From NCBI GenBank assembly GCA_938023735.1, contig CALJDK010000068.1:1-64000 (forward strand): a stretch of DNA of 64,000 bases, given 5' to 3'. The notes below the pieces were generated by a model. It saw nothing but the letters and a program-made list of their open reading frames with translations. It was not told the origin of the DNA and did not search any database. Position 1 is the stretch's first letter. Each line of letters begins with the position of its first letter. Origin of the DNA: an uncultured Acidimicrobiales bacterium (GTDB taxonomy: Bacteria > Actinomycetota > Acidimicrobiia > Acidimicrobiales > SHLQ01). The translations under genes were made by a program, and so were the position numbers. Of this stretch, positions 34,122 through 43,513 are shown piece after piece.

Positions 34122-36158
34122 TCAGCAACCTTTTTCAGAAAGTCGTGCGCTTACTGTTGTATCGGCAGGTGAGAGCGCTGCGGCGGCACGCAACGAATCG
34201 CATGCTTCGGCGCGTTGTCCGGCCCGATCTTGAACCTCGGCAAGGTTGATGAGCGGCTCGGTCTTCTCTGGCAGAAGAGCCACCGCCCGCTCGAGTCGGG
34301 CGATCGCCTCAGCCTCGCTGCCGGCCAGGGCAAGCGCAATGCCGTATTCCCCCTGCGTCCTTGGATTATTGGGGTCGATGATATCGAGGTGCTCCAGTGA
34401 TTCAAGCGCCGCCGCGAGACGATCGTCGGATTCGTCAGTGGTTAGGAACCGGGCCAGTTCGAGCTGCAGGGATGCCTGCTCGACCAGTAACGCGGGGTCG
34501 GTGGGCGAAATCGTGAGGCCGTCGTCCAACCGCACGAGCGCGCGCTCGAATCCATCGGGTAGCTCGCGCTGCGCTATCCGGGAGGCAATGAAGTCATACC
34601 GAATCGAGTCGGGGCGAAGGTTGCGCGCCGAGTCGGCCAGATCAAGCGCTTTTGTGTCGCTGGGTTCGCGAACCGCCTTGGCGACCTGCCGGTCGGCCAT
34701 CACGTCGAGTCCTCCGGCGACGAGCGCCACGAATGCCAGCGCGCCGGCCGCCACGGCGCCTGCGTCGAAGGCTGTTTTCGGAATCGTAAGCGCCCAGGGG
34801 TTCGGCTCGGCCGAGCGGTTGGCTCGCGCCACAGCCAGGCCAGAAATAACCCAAAAGAGCGGATCGAGTTCGGCGAGCGGAAACAAAAACAGCTGCTGGA
34901 AGAAGTACGCCAGCGCGGCGATTGCGATGCCGATATCCAGTGCAGTATCGCCGCGAAGTAACCGAAGGCACGCCCCAAGCACGACGGCGATGACGAGCAG
35001 GTAGGCGATGAGTCCGATCCACCCAGCCGCCAACGCCGTGTCGACAAGGGTGTTATGCGCACGGTCGGTGAACACGAGTCGGCCGTAGTCGATGACGTAC
35101 TGCTCGTCGACGAATTCACCGAAACGGGTTCGGTACGCTTCGGGCCCGAGACCCACGAAACCTCCGAGCCTTCCAGCCGACGAGATGGTTCGGAGGCCCA
35201 CCTGCCACTCGTCGGTCCGCCCGGCGATCACCCCGTCGAGGTCGGTAAGGCTCCACGCCCGGCGCCGGAGCGACGGAAGAGCCACCACTCCGATGATCGC
35301 TGCCGCGATCGAGCCGAACATCGCGTTGCGAACGGTCGGCGGGAGCGTCGCGAGCCGACGTCGATTGATGACCAGCGCCGTGAGTATGGCAATGACAAAT
35401 CCAACCCACGCGCCACGCGACTGCGATGCTGCCAACATCACCACCCCGCCCAGTGACGCCAGTGCGCCAAGAGCGCGCTGCCAGGTCGAGTAGCCAGACC
35501 CTGCGGCCAAGGCACCAGCGAGTGGAAGGGCTAGCACGGCCGCGGCGCCTAGGTAGGCGGGCTGGCCGAAGGTGCCGCCGATACGACCACCAGCGAACTC
35601 GCTTGCGAAGCCCCCGACACCTCTCAACTCAAGAAGCCCATAGAGCGCCACTACCACCAGGCTGCCAGCTGTCGCAACGAGCAATGCGTCGGTACTCGGG
35701 GGCTGCGCGGAATCGCCCCGGTCATCGGTTCGACTGAACCACAAAAGCGACGACACGAAGAGCCCGAAGAACAGCAACCAGGTCACCAAACCCAGGTGTC
35801 GGTCGGGTGTTCCGACCACGGCATGCCACCGGTCGTCAGACAGCGCCGACGAGATCGTGAGCGCCCCCAACAGCACGCTCCACCCGATCAACAGGCGAGG
35901 TTCGATCAGCGTTGCCGACGACGACGCAAGCGTGCTCGCGATCACCGCGAGACAAACAACGCTCAGCAGTGCCCAGTGAAGTGGGCCAAACTGGTCCCAG
36001 CCCCATGGGTCCATCACCACCAGAGCAACTACGCTCACCAACGCGAATCTCAAGGTGCCGACCCTACCGGCGGGCTGGCGTATGCCAGTCGCGGCTATTT
36101 TGAAATCGGAGCGATATGGAGAAGGCCGGCTTTGTCGATGTTCAAGTGGTCGACGCAA
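34122..36158 (-). CDS. O-antigen ligase-like membrane protein with TPR region
   Basis: 678 residues with 10 or more membrane helices from about 36 to 450, then a soluble tail. ALAAGWIGLIAYLLVIAVVL and RAHNTLVDTALAAG (the R-x-H-N motif of the Wzy_C loop) mark the O-antigen ligase/polymerase superfamily. The tail from about 490 has tetratricopeptide-like helices (LVEQASLQLELARFL, NPRTQGEYGIALALAGSEAEAIARLERAV). Such proteins join or polymerise glycans on the outer face of the membrane. In a monoderm actinobacterium the acceptor is not lipid A and remains unknown. The start is uncertain because the first 35 residues are Arg-rich and may be untranslated. Confidence 0.78.
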   Translation of the reverse strand: MRRPLEHRQSRPSPYRSDFKIAATGIRQPAGRVGTLRFALVSVVALVVMDPWGWDQFGPLHWALLSVVCLAVIASTLASSSATLIEPRLLIGWSVLLGALTISSALSDDRWHAVVGTPDRHLGLVTWLLFFGLFVSSLLWFSRTDDRGDSAQPPSTDALLVATAGSLVVVALYGLLELRGVGGFASEFAGGRIGGTFGQPAYLGAAAVLALPLAGALAAGSGYSTWQRALGALASLGGVVMLAASQSRGAWVGFVIAILTALVINRRRLATLPPTVRNAMFGSIAAAIIGVVALPSLRRRAWSLTDLDGVIAGRTDEWQVGLRTISSAGRLGGFVGLGPEAYRTRFGEFVDEQYVIDYGRLVFTDRAHNTLVDTALAAGWIGLIAYLLVIAVVLGACLRLLRGDTALDIGIAIAALAYFFQQLFLFPLAELDPLFWVISGLAVARANRSAEPNPWALTIPKTAFDAGAVAAGALAFVALVAGGLDVMADRQVAKAVREPSDTKALDLADSARNLRPDSIRYDFIASRIAQRELPDGFERALVRLDDGLTISPTDPALLVEQASLQLELARFLTTDESDDRLAAALESLEHLDIIDPNNPRTQGEYGIALALAGSEAEAIARLERAVALLPEKTEPLINLAEVQDRAGQRAEACDSLRAAAALSPADTTVSARLSEKGC

Positions 36159-36238
36159 ACCCCCAACTCGTCACGGCATTGGCCGTCTGCCCCTAGGCTC
36201 CACCTTTCGCCAAGCGGCTTAGGTACGCCCCCTTCTTC

Positions 36239-37540
36239 ATGACCACCGACCCTGCCGCGCCGCACCGCGAGCCGACCGAGATCGAGCGACCTTTTCAAGG
36301 TTGGCGGATGCTCGGCTTCGCGACCGCCGCGCTGATCCTTACCGTTCCCGGCCAAACCATCGGTGTGTCGTCGTTCATCGACCACATGATCGAAGACCTC
36401 GATGCGAGCCGGTCGCAAATTTCGGCTGCCTACCTCATCGGCACCCTCACCGCCTCGACCGCCATGCCTTCGGTTGGCCGTTGGGTCGACCGTAAGGGGA
36501 TCAGCCACACCATGACCATCGTGGGTGCGGCCTTTGCGGTGGCCATCGCCTTTACCGGCTTTGCGCAGAACATTTGGATGGCGGGCCTGGCATTTGTTGG
36601 CCTCCGCATGTTTGGGCAGGGGTCACTTTCGCTCATCGGCGACACCACCATCTCGCTGTGGTTTCAAGAAAAGCGGGGCCGTGCCTTCGCTATCGCTATG
36701 ACCACGACGTCGGGACTCATGGCGCTTAGCCCGCTCGTGATCTCGGCGCTCATCGCCGGCATTGGTTGGCGTCAATCCTGGTGGGTTCTGGCCGCGTTCA
36801 TTGCGCTCACGGTGGTACCGATGGCGCGCTTTCTCATCATCGACCGCCCGTCGAGCATCGGCCAGATTCCCGACGGAATCGCCGGAATGGCCGTGGAAGA
36901 CTTCGTCCCCCAACGTTCGTTCACCTTAAGCGAAGCTCGACGCACTGCCGGTTTCTGGGGCCTACTCGCCATCATGGCCCTAGCGTCGGCGTTGTCGACC
37001 GCGCTCACGTTCCACAACGTCTCCGTCATGGCCGAAGGTGGCCTTAGTGAAAACGAGGCGGCACGTATCTTTATCCCGCTCAGCGTTGGTGCGATTTCTG
37101 CCAGCTTCGTGGTGGGCTGGCTCACCGACCGAATCACACCTCGCGCGCTTCTACCTCTGGCACCGTTGGCGTTCGCCGGCGCTTCGTTGCTTGGCACCAT
37201 TGTCGAACCCGGCGGAGCCGCTCTGCTTTACGGCCTGGCACTCGGTCTGGCCGGTGGCACGGTGCGGGCACTTAGCAGCGCCCTGTTCCCAAAGTGGTTC
37301 GGCACCGACCACATCGGCTCGATCAAAGGGGTCGCACAAACCGTGTCGGTGGCGGCTTCGGCCATCGGCCCGTTGTTGCTCTCGTTGGGCAATGACCTCA
37401 GCAACGGCTATTACCCGTCGCTTCGGGTTGCCGCCGGAATCAGCGTCGCCATTGCAGTGTCCACGTTGCTCGTGAAGAACCCCGACGGCGAGACGGCACC
37501 GGAACCAGTTCAACCGAAACCGGCCGAACGCTTCACCTAA
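36239..37540 (+). CDS. MFS transporter (OxlT/NarK-like)
   Basis: 433 residues, about 12 predicted membrane helices. SVGRWVDRKGISHTM between helices 2 and 3 is the MFS loop motif (G-x3-D-R-x-G). MFGQGSLSLIGDTTISLWFQEKRGRAFAI and the second-half GWLTDRITPRALL repeat the pattern. The family of this shape carries organic anions such as oxalate/formate or monocarboxylates. A cytoplasmic tail rich in Pro/Glu ends the protein. Substrate unknown. Confidence 0.87.
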   Translation: MTTDPAAPHREPTEIERPFQGWRMLGFATAALILTVPGQTIGVSSFIDHMIEDLDASRSQISAAYLIGTLTASTAMPSVGRWVDRKGISHTMTIVGAAFAVAIAFTGFAQNIWMAGLAFVGLRMFGQGSLSLIGDTTISLWFQEKRGRAFAIAMTTTSGLMALSPLVISALIAGIGWRQSWWVLAAFIALTVVPMARFLIIDRPSSIGQIPDGIAGMAVEDFVPQRSFTLSEARRTAGFWGLLAIMALASALSTALTFHNVSVMAEGGLSENEAARIFIPLSVGAISASFVVGWLTDRITPRALLPLAPLAFAGASLLGTIVEPGGAALLYGLALGLAGGTVRALSSALFPKWFGTDHIGSIKGVAQTVSVAASAIGPLLLSLGNDLSNGYYPSLRVAAGISVAIAVSTLLVKNPDGETAPEPVQPKPAERFT

Positions 37541-37595
37541 TCGCTCTGTATCGACTACACATGTCGTGGAATCTTTCTGAAAGCGAGAATATCTC

Positions 37596-38096
37596 ATGGC
37601 TCAAATCACTCTTGGCGGAAACGCCGTTACCACCGCTGGCGATGTGCCGTCCGCAGGCAGCGCCGCTCCCGACTTCACCCTTACCGGTGGCGATCTCAGC
37701 GCCGTCAGCAAGGCCGACTTCGCCGGAAAGAACGTTGTGCTCAACATCTTCCCGAGCGTCGACACCCCGACGTGTGCAACCAGCGTCCGCACCTTCAACG
37801 AGCGGGCCGCCGGCCTCGACAACACTGCTGTGCTTTGCGTTTCGGCCGACCTGCCGTTTGCCCAGGGCCGCTTCTGCGGATCCGAAGGCCTCGAGAACGT
37901 CTCGACCGCTTCCACCTTCAAGAACCCCGAGTTCCTCGAGAACTTCGGTGTTGCGATGACCGACGGAAAGCTCGAAGGCCTTTGCGCCCGCGCCGTCGTG
38001 GTTATGAACGGTGAAGGACAGGTCGTCCACAGCGAACTCGTCAGCGAAATCGCCGACGAACCCAACTACGACGCCGCCCTCGGCGCGATCTCCTAG
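37596..38096 (+). CDS. tpx: Thiol peroxidase (atypical 2-Cys peroxiredoxin)
   Basis: 166 residues, typical length. The peroxidatic Cys60 is in the motif VDTPTCATSVR and the resolving Cys94 in GRFCGSEG. APDFTLTGGDLSAV opens the thioredoxin fold and LCARAVVVMNGEGQVVHSELV closes it. It reduces H2O2 and alkyl hydroperoxides with thioredoxin as donor. Several H2O2-releasing flavin oxidases in this window make such activity relevant. The leader TCTTTCTGAAAGCGAGAATATCTC precedes the ATG. Confidence 0.95.
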   Translation: MAQITLGGNAVTTAGDVPSAGSAAPDFTLTGGDLSAVSKADFAGKNVVLNIFPSVDTPTCATSVRTFNERAAGLDNTAVLCVSADLPFAQGRFCGSEGLENVSTASTFKNPEFLENFGVAMTDGKLEGLCARAVVVMNGEGQVVHSELVSEIADEPNYDAALGAIS

Positions 38097-38179
38097 ATCG
38101 CTCGCCAGACAACAAACCAGGCTGTGCGCTGCGAGCCGCTCCGTGCGGAACGGGCGGCCGCAGGGCAGCGGTTGCCCTT

Positions 38180-39622
38180 CTAGTCGAAGGGTGGGGCCTG
38201 TAGTTGGAACACTGCGCCGTCGTCGTTGCAGGATCCGCTGTCGCTGTTGAAGTACACCCGGGTGAAGTCTTTGCTGGGCACGGCCAGCGGTTTGGTCCAG
38301 GTGGACTCGGCGCAGCTGTAGGTATGGGCCAGGTTGACGATTCGCCCGTCGGGGAGCATCTCGACCGCCATCACCTTGTCGCAGGTCCAGGCGCCTTCGG
38401 TCTTGCAATCCGACGTCGACACCACCACCCATCCCGGCCTGTCGAATGCCTGGCCGGAAATATTCATCGACGTGCTGCCCGCCTCGAACACGTTGAAGAT
38501 TCGGGTGCGTCGCAGCGTTTCGAGGTCGATCGACAGTAGCCACCCGGCATCGTCATCGGGGCCGAAGTCGATCACCACGAATGCCTCCGACCCGTCTGCT
38601 GCGAGGGCGAAATCACCGTTGTCGTTGCCCACGGTTAGTTGACGCTCGGCCCCGAACTGACGGTCGTAGATGAACGTTGCGTCGGCGTACGCGACCAGCA
38701 CGAAATCGCCCGAGGGCGACACCGATACGTAATCGACAGCGCCGGAATCGGTGCGTAACGAAGCCCGACCCACCACCAGTTGCTCATCGAGGTCGTAGCT
38801 GAGCACGCCAAGCGGTTGACCGTCGGCATCGTCGATGATCCAAGCGTGCAGCGACCCGTCAGCATTTGGACCACCCTGTTCGCGGGTGCTCATGCGGTGA
38901 CCATCGGACCACAACATGGCGTCGAATTCGACGTTGCGGACCCTCCCAGCGATATCGGTGATGATCTCGGTAGACCCAGTCAGCACATTGGTTTCCAAGA
39001 GTCGAAGGAGTTCGCCCTCGGCGTCGGGGTTTGGCAGGTAGCGCAGTAACTCGGGGTTGGTTGGATGCCAGTGTGGTTCCGACAGCAAGGCCACCTCGAC
39101 CGCACGAACCAGTTCGCCACTTTGGCGATCGGTGACCCGATATCCGTCGGTGCCGTGATAGGTGAGCACAAGCGAACCGTCGGCGTTCTCGATGGCCCGG
39201 TTGGCCGACGCAATAACGTCGAAGCGGGTGCCGGCGGCCGTGGTGAACTGCCGCACCTCGGTGCCATAGGCCGGATCATTGGCCCATTCAAGGAGCCCGG
39301 CGGTTACGAAACCATCGGCGGACGGCGGGGTGGCGTCTTGCCCGAAGATTGCCTCGGGTTCAATGATTTCTGAGGTGTCGTCAACGAGGGATGTCTCGGG
39401 CGCTGGGTCGCCCTCCTCGGCCACTGGGGTGCGAATGTTCTGCGCATCGTCGGCACGGGTTGCGGCGAACACCCCGCCGATCACCAACAAAAGCGCGGCG
39501 GCAACGGCAGGTGTTTTGCGGCGAGTGGGCTTGAACGCGGGCACCGCAACGTCATCGAGGCCCGCCGCCAGGTTGGCCGACGCCGTGTGAAGCTCGGTTT
39601 CGATCTTGAGGTTGTCGTTCAT
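38180..39622 (-). CDS. Membrane-anchored propeller protein paired with ECF sigma factor
   Basis: 480 residues: a short cytoplasmic start (MNDNLKIETELHTASANLAA), one membrane helix (TPAVAAALLLVIGGVFAATRA, about 34-54), an acidic linker, then a propeller-like domain with repeated blades (DGSLVLTYHGTDGYRVTDRQ, PEWV-like H-PTNPELLRY, WLLSIDLETLRRTRIFNV). Five cysteines near the C-terminus could form disulfides. The propeller is paralogous to the 419-aa secreted protein at 40214 (shared DRPGWVVVST and FTRVYFNSD). It overlaps the sigma factor stop by 4 nt (ATGA). Probable sensor or anti-sigma partner, inferred from context. Confidence 0.75.
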   Translation of the reverse strand: MNDNLKIETELHTASANLAAGLDDVAVPAFKPTRRKTPAVAAALLLVIGGVFAATRADDAQNIRTPVAEEGDPAPETSLVDDTSEIIEPEAIFGQDATPPSADGFVTAGLLEWANDPAYGTEVRQFTTAAGTRFDVIASANRAIENADGSLVLTYHGTDGYRVTDRQSGELVRAVEVALLSEPHWHPTNPELLRYLPNPDAEGELLRLLETNVLTGSTEIITDIAGRVRNVEFDAMLWSDGHRMSTREQGGPNADGSLHAWIIDDADGQPLGVLSYDLDEQLVVGRASLRTDSGAVDYVSVSPSGDFVLVAYADATFIYDRQFGAERQLTVGNDNGDFALAADGSEAFVVIDFGPDDDAGWLLSIDLETLRRTRIFNVFEAGSTSMNISGQAFDRPGWVVVSTSDCKTEGAWTCDKVMAVEMLPDGRIVNLAHTYSCAESTWTKPLAVPSKDFTRVYFNSDSGSCNDDGAVFQLQAPPFD

Positions 39623-40182
39623 GAGCTGGTGTTCTCTTCTGGCGATTCGTCGGAGGCGTTGAAGGCTTCGAGGTGCTGGGCCAAGGCCGCACGACCTCGC
39701 TTGAGGTGGGTCTTTACCGTTTCGTCACTGCAGCCAAGAATTTCGGCAATATCGGAGCGAGGTAAGTCGTCCCAGTAGTGCAGGGCGATGGCTTGTGATT
39801 GGCGCTCGGGAAGTTTGCGCACCGCCTCCCACACCTCGAGGCTTCGCTCGGTGGGTTCGACCTGCACGTCGGCTCGAGTACCAAGCCGCAGCAGGGCTTT
39901 CGCCTCGGCCCGCAGCTTGCGGCGGCGACTCGAACTCTTGTTCACCATCACTCGTCGAACCCAGGCACCCGGCTTTTCGTAGCCGCCGATCGTGGCCCAT
40001 TTGCGATGCGCTTCGGTAAGCGCCTCTTGGCACAAGTCTTCGGCTGGGCCCTGCGCACCGGTGAGCACAAACGCCAGGCCAAGCAGCTTGCGATAGTCGC
40101 GCTGGTAGTACTGCTCGAAGGTCTCCGTCGTGCGGAGTAGCGGCTCTGCGGGAGCGCCGACGACGTCGTTCACCACGATCAT
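39619..40182 (-). CDS. ECF-family RNA polymerase sigma factor
   Basis: 187 residues. Region 2: FEQYYQRDYRKLLGLAFVLT, DLCQEALTEAHRKWATIGGY. Region 4: ERQSQAIALHYWDDLPRSDIAEILGCSDETVKTHLKRG, with the helix-turn-helix in the last 20 positions. It is a second sigma-propeller pair in the window, joined to its partner by ATGA. Between the two regions KSSSRRRKLRAEAKALLRLG is a basic linker. Targets unknown; the upstream secreted paralogue at 40214 could be one. Confidence 0.9.
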   Translation of the reverse strand: MIVVNDVVGAPAEPLLRTTETFEQYYQRDYRKLLGLAFVLTGAQGPAEDLCQEALTEAHRKWATIGGYEKPGAWVRRVMVNKSSSRRRKLRAEAKALLRLGTRADVQVEPTERSLEVWEAVRKLPERQSQAIALHYWDDLPRSDIAEILGCSDETVKTHLKRGRAALAQHLEAFNASDESPEENTSS

Positions 40183-40213
40183 TGTGGCAAACCCCGTCCC
40201 AAGTTATGCATAG

Positions 40214-41473
40214 CTAGCGGAACCGCCTGGTCGACGGCACCCTGAGCAGGTACACCTCGGCGTCGGTGCCACAAGACCCACCATCGCTGTTGAAGTACAC
40301 CCGGGTGAACGATCGGTTCACCACGGCGTGGGGTTCGGTCCAGTACTCGTCGCCACAGTTGTAGGTGTGGGCAAGGTTGAGAACCCGGCCACCGTCGACC
40401 ATCTCAACCGCCATCACCTTCTCGCATGTCCACGCTCCCGGCTCTTTGCAGTTGTAGGTGGACACCACCACCCACCCGGGACGGTCGTAACCCTTGCCCG
40501 AGATATGGACCGACGTGTTGGCGTCGTCGTACACATCAAAGATTCGGGCTCGTTCGAGCGTGTCGAGATCGATCGACACCAGCCAACCGGCGTCGGGGCC
40601 GGCGCTGAAGTCGATGTAAACGTACGCGTCGCGGCCGTCGGCGTTGAGCGCCAGATCGCTGTGCTCGCCCGTAAGGGTGAGCCTACGAAGATTGGTGAGG
40701 TCGGCGTCGTACACATAGGTGCCATCGTCATAGCCGGCCGCCATGTACGCGCCGGTCACCGATGCCGACACCCAATCGACCGTATGCCCCGCTCGCATCG
40801 GAACCGCGCCCAAAACGTTGTCAGCCTTGAGGTCGTAGGAGACGATGCCCAATTGCCGCTCGCTGGCATCGAACACGATCCAGGCATAGTTCGTGCCGTC
40901 GGCACTGGGAGAACCCTCGGCCCGGTCGGCCAGGTACCGCGCATCGGGCCAGACCCGCTGAATCCGCTCGGTGAGGTCGGCGATGACTTTGGTGCGACCG
41001 TTGCGGACGTTGGTTTGGTAGAGGCGAAGGTCGCCCACCGACGAGTTCGACCCGGCGATATGGCGGATCACGTTGCGATGGGTTGGATGCCACTGCGGTT
41101 CGGCATCGGGGTGAATGTCGAGGATGCGTTTGAGCGTGAGCGTGCGCCGGTTGTAGATGCGATACTCGGCCTCGCCGTGGTAGGTCATAAAGAGGCTGCC
41201 GCGACTGTTCTCAGCCTGACGACGGCTATAGGTGTTGCGATCGAACCGGGTGCCCTCGGCCGAGGTGACTCGTCGAATCCGAGTGCGATACGCCGGGTCG
41301 CGGTACCGCTTGCCGAGCGCCGGCTTGGTCCAGTCAGCCGAAGGAGACGTGGCGTCGGGGCCCCAGGTGAGCTTTGGCGGCGCCGCTCCCTGGGCGTCGC
41401 CGACGAGACCAAGCAGTAGGGCGATCATCGACGCCACGGCCAACACACTCAGCGTTGATCGTTTCGAGTTCAT
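40214..41473 (-). CDS. Secreted propeller protein paralogous to the sigma-linked membrane protein
   Basis: 419 residues from ATG at 41473. The signal peptide is KRSTLSVLAVASMIALLLGLVGDAQG. The mature part is a propeller-like domain sharing many segments with the 480-aa protein at 38180: TSPSADW, YHGEAEYRIYNRRTL, DRPGWVVVSTYNCK, EKVMAVEM, NLAHTYNC, SFTRVYFNSDGGSC. It lacks the cytoplasmic and membrane parts of that protein. It lies upstream of the sigma factor on the same strand with a 31-bp gap, so it is likely cotranscribed. Function unknown; a soluble decoy or ligand-binding form of the sensor is one idea. Confidence 0.75.
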   Translation of the reverse strand: MNSKRSTLSVLAVASMIALLLGLVGDAQGAAPPKLTWGPDATSPSADWTKPALGKRYRDPAYRTRIRRVTSAEGTRFDRNTYSRRQAENSRGSLFMTYHGEAEYRIYNRRTLTLKRILDIHPDAEPQWHPTHRNVIRHIAGSNSSVGDLRLYQTNVRNGRTKVIADLTERIQRVWPDARYLADRAEGSPSADGTNYAWIVFDASERQLGIVSYDLKADNVLGAVPMRAGHTVDWVSASVTGAYMAAGYDDGTYVYDADLTNLRRLTLTGEHSDLALNADGRDAYVYIDFSAGPDAGWLVSIDLDTLERARIFDVYDDANTSVHISGKGYDRPGWVVVSTYNCKEPGAWTCEKVMAVEMVDGGRVLNLAHTYNCGDEYWTEPHAVVNRSFTRVYFNSDGGSCGTDAEVYLLRVPSTRRFR

Positions 41474-41558
41474 GATGGTTACTCGCCCCAGCACCACCCT
41501 GCGGGGGACACGCCAGCAGCATTCATTGCCGGTTGCGCTGGCCCAGTACCTTGGTGCG

Positions 41559-42326
41559 ATGGATCACGCAAAGCTACAAACCCTTTTCGACCTGACCGGA
41601 CGAACCGCCATCATTACGGGTGGCACTCGGGGAATCGGCCGGGCCATGGCCGAAGGGTTCGTGGCCGCCGGAGCAAACGTTGTGGTGTCGAGCCGCAAAG
41701 CCGATGCCTGTGAAGAAACCGAAGCTCACCTGAAAGGCATGGGCGGCAATGCGCTTGGCATTCCGGCCAACATGGGTGCCCCCGAAACCGGTGAGGCTTT
41801 GGTGGCCGCAGCGGTCGATGCATTCGGCGGAGTCGACATCCTCGTCAACAATGCTGCCAACGCGCTGGCACTTCCCGTTGGTCACCAAACCCCGGAAGGC
41901 TGGACCAAGTCGTTCGATGTCAACCTCCGCGGACCCGCACTGCTCATTCAGGCAGCCACGCCGCAGCTGGCCGAAAGCAACCACGCCAGCATCATCAACG
42001 TCAGCAGCATCGGTGCCTTCATGTTTGCCAACGGCACATCGATGTATGCGTCGATGAAGGCCGCACTTCTGGGGCTCACCCGCTCCTACGCAGCCGAGTT
42101 GGGCACGAAGAACATTCGGGTCAACGCCATCGCCCCGGGAACGGTTGACACCGACATGACACGCAACACCGAGTCGGGGCCCGACGCCATGGCCATGCGC
42201 CAGATCATCGCTCGACCTGCCCACGCCGACGAGATGGTTGGTCCGGCGCTATTCCTGGCCAGCGACGCCTCGAGTTTCGTGACCGGTCAAACCCTCATCG
42301 CCGACGGCGGAATGCATCCGCACTAG
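41559..42326 (+). CDS. Short-chain dehydrogenase/reductase (SDR)
   Basis: 255 residues from ATG at 41559. TGGTRGIGRAMA is the NAD(P)-binding glycine motif, VDILVNNAANA the NNAG-type block, INVSSIGAF the catalytic Ser strand, and YASMK the catalytic Tyr-x3-Lys. RVNAIAPGTVDTDMT and TGQTLIADGG complete a classical SDR. The Arg after the glycine motif (VVSSRKAD) suggests NADP preference. It is convergent with the ABC permease gene and shares the CTAG tetramer as both stop codons. Substrate not evident. Confidence 0.9.
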   Translation: MDHAKLQTLFDLTGRTAIITGGTRGIGRAMAEGFVAAGANVVVSSRKADACEETEAHLKGMGGNALGIPANMGAPETGEALVAAAVDAFGGVDILVNNAANALALPVGHQTPEGWTKSFDVNLRGPALLIQAATPQLAESNHASIINVSSIGAFMFANGTSMYASMKAALLGLTRSYAAELGTKNIRVNAIAPGTVDTDMTRNTESGPDAMAMRQIIARPAHADEMVGPALFLASDASSFVTGQTLIADGGMHPH

Positions 42327-43513
42327 CCGAGGCGCAGAGTTTCGAGCGGTTCGAGTCGGGCTGCCTTCATCGAGGGGTACAGCCCGAACAGAACACTCAC
42401 CAGCATTGCCGCGACGGTAGCCAAAACGATCACCTGCCGGTTGAGGACAACCACAAAATCGTTCAACTCTGCCAAGGCCCAAACGACGGCAACCCCCACC
42501 ACGGCACCGATGACGCCGCCCAGCACGCCCACCGCGATTGCCTCGAGCAGAAACTGGCCGGCGATGGTGGCCCGACTATGGCCGAGCGCTCGCCGAATGC
42601 CGATCTCTCCGGACCTCTGGATGACCGAAATCGACATCACGTTGGCGATACCGACCCCGCCCACGGTGAGGGCAATAACCCCCATGGCAATCGTGAGTAC
42701 GGTCAAGGTCGAATCCACCTGCGACTCGGTTTCGAGCAAATCGGATGGCACCTCGACCCCAACATCCTCGGGACCACCAAGATTGATGACGGTTGGCAGC
42801 ACATCGGCGGTGAGTTCGGTGGCTCCGGGCGACCGAACATAGAGCCGACTCGGCGCCTCGTCCTCGACTCCCCAATCGGCGACTGCGGTGGCCGGTGGAA
42901 TGAACACCGTGGTGTTCAGCGATGGCACCAACTCAACCTTGTCGAGCACTCCCACCACGGCGTAGTTGATGCCGTCGAGCGTGATGGTGCGGACCTCGTT
43001 TCGCTGATAGGCGTATTCCTCGGCCAGTTCGACACCGATAACAGCGGTACGCGCCTCGTTTGCGTTGTCGAAATCGTTCAGCCAGCGGCCCGAAACGACG
43101 TCGACGTCAACGGCCGCGGGCAGCCTGCCGTCGGCAGCGATTACCGGCACGGGAAACGCTTGGTAGAACTCCCGCGAACCTTCAAAGGGCAGCGTGACGA
43201 TGCCCGGAAGCTCGATGACCGCCGAGACGTGCGCCACCGTATCGAGCCGGTCGACCCGCGCTACCGCCTCGACCGGGAGCTTCGGATCTCCTCCGACTCC
43301 ACCGATGGTGTTCTGCGCGGAAACGACGATGAGGTCGGTACCAAGCTCGGCCAGCTTCGACTTGAGATCGCCCTTGCTGCTTTCGCTGAAACCAATGGCC
43401 GCGATGATTGCCGACACGCCCAGAATTGGTCCGAGCATGATGAGCAGCGTTCGCACTTTCCGGGCCGTGAGCCCAGCAATCGAGACACCGACGAGTTCGA
43501 TGAATCGGCTCAT
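42323..43513 (-). CDS. MacB-like ABC transporter permease
   Basis: 396 residues. MSRFIELVGVSIAGLTARKVRTLLIMLG is the first membrane helix with the family N-terminus. The periplasmic MacB core domain spans about 45-260 (TDLIVVSAQN, VSGRWLNDFDNANEARTAVIG). Three helices end the protein in the FtsX fold, with VMSISVIQRSGEIGIRRALGHSR and LFGLYPSMKAARLEPLETLR as typical signatures. It acts with the ATPase next door (4-nt overlap) and the adaptor at 44263 to extrude peptides, lipids or drugs from the outer face of the membrane. Confidence 0.92.
   Translation of the reverse strand: MSRFIELVGVSIAGLTARKVRTLLIMLGPILGVSAIIAAIGFSESSKGDLKSKLAELGTDLIVVSAQNTIGGVGGDPKLPVEAVARVDRLDTVAHVSAVIELPGIVTLPFEGSREFYQAFPVPVIAADGRLPAAVDVDVVSGRWLNDFDNANEARTAVIGVELAEEYAYQRNEVRTITLDGINYAVVGVLDKVELVPSLNTTVFIPPATAVADWGVEDEAPSRLYVRSPGATELTADVLPTVINLGGPEDVGVEVPSDLLETESQVDSTLTVLTIAMGVIALTVGGVGIANVMSISVIQRSGEIGIRRALGHSRATIAGQFLLEAIAVGVLGGVIGAVVGVAVVWALAELNDFVVVLNRQVIVLATVAAMLVSVLFGLYPSMKAARLEPLETLRLG

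Noticed and set aside
42338-42360. GGTTCGAGTC resembling a tRNA T-arm
   Set aside because: It lies within the coding 3' end of the ABC permease gene and has no matching acceptor stem or anticodon arm.
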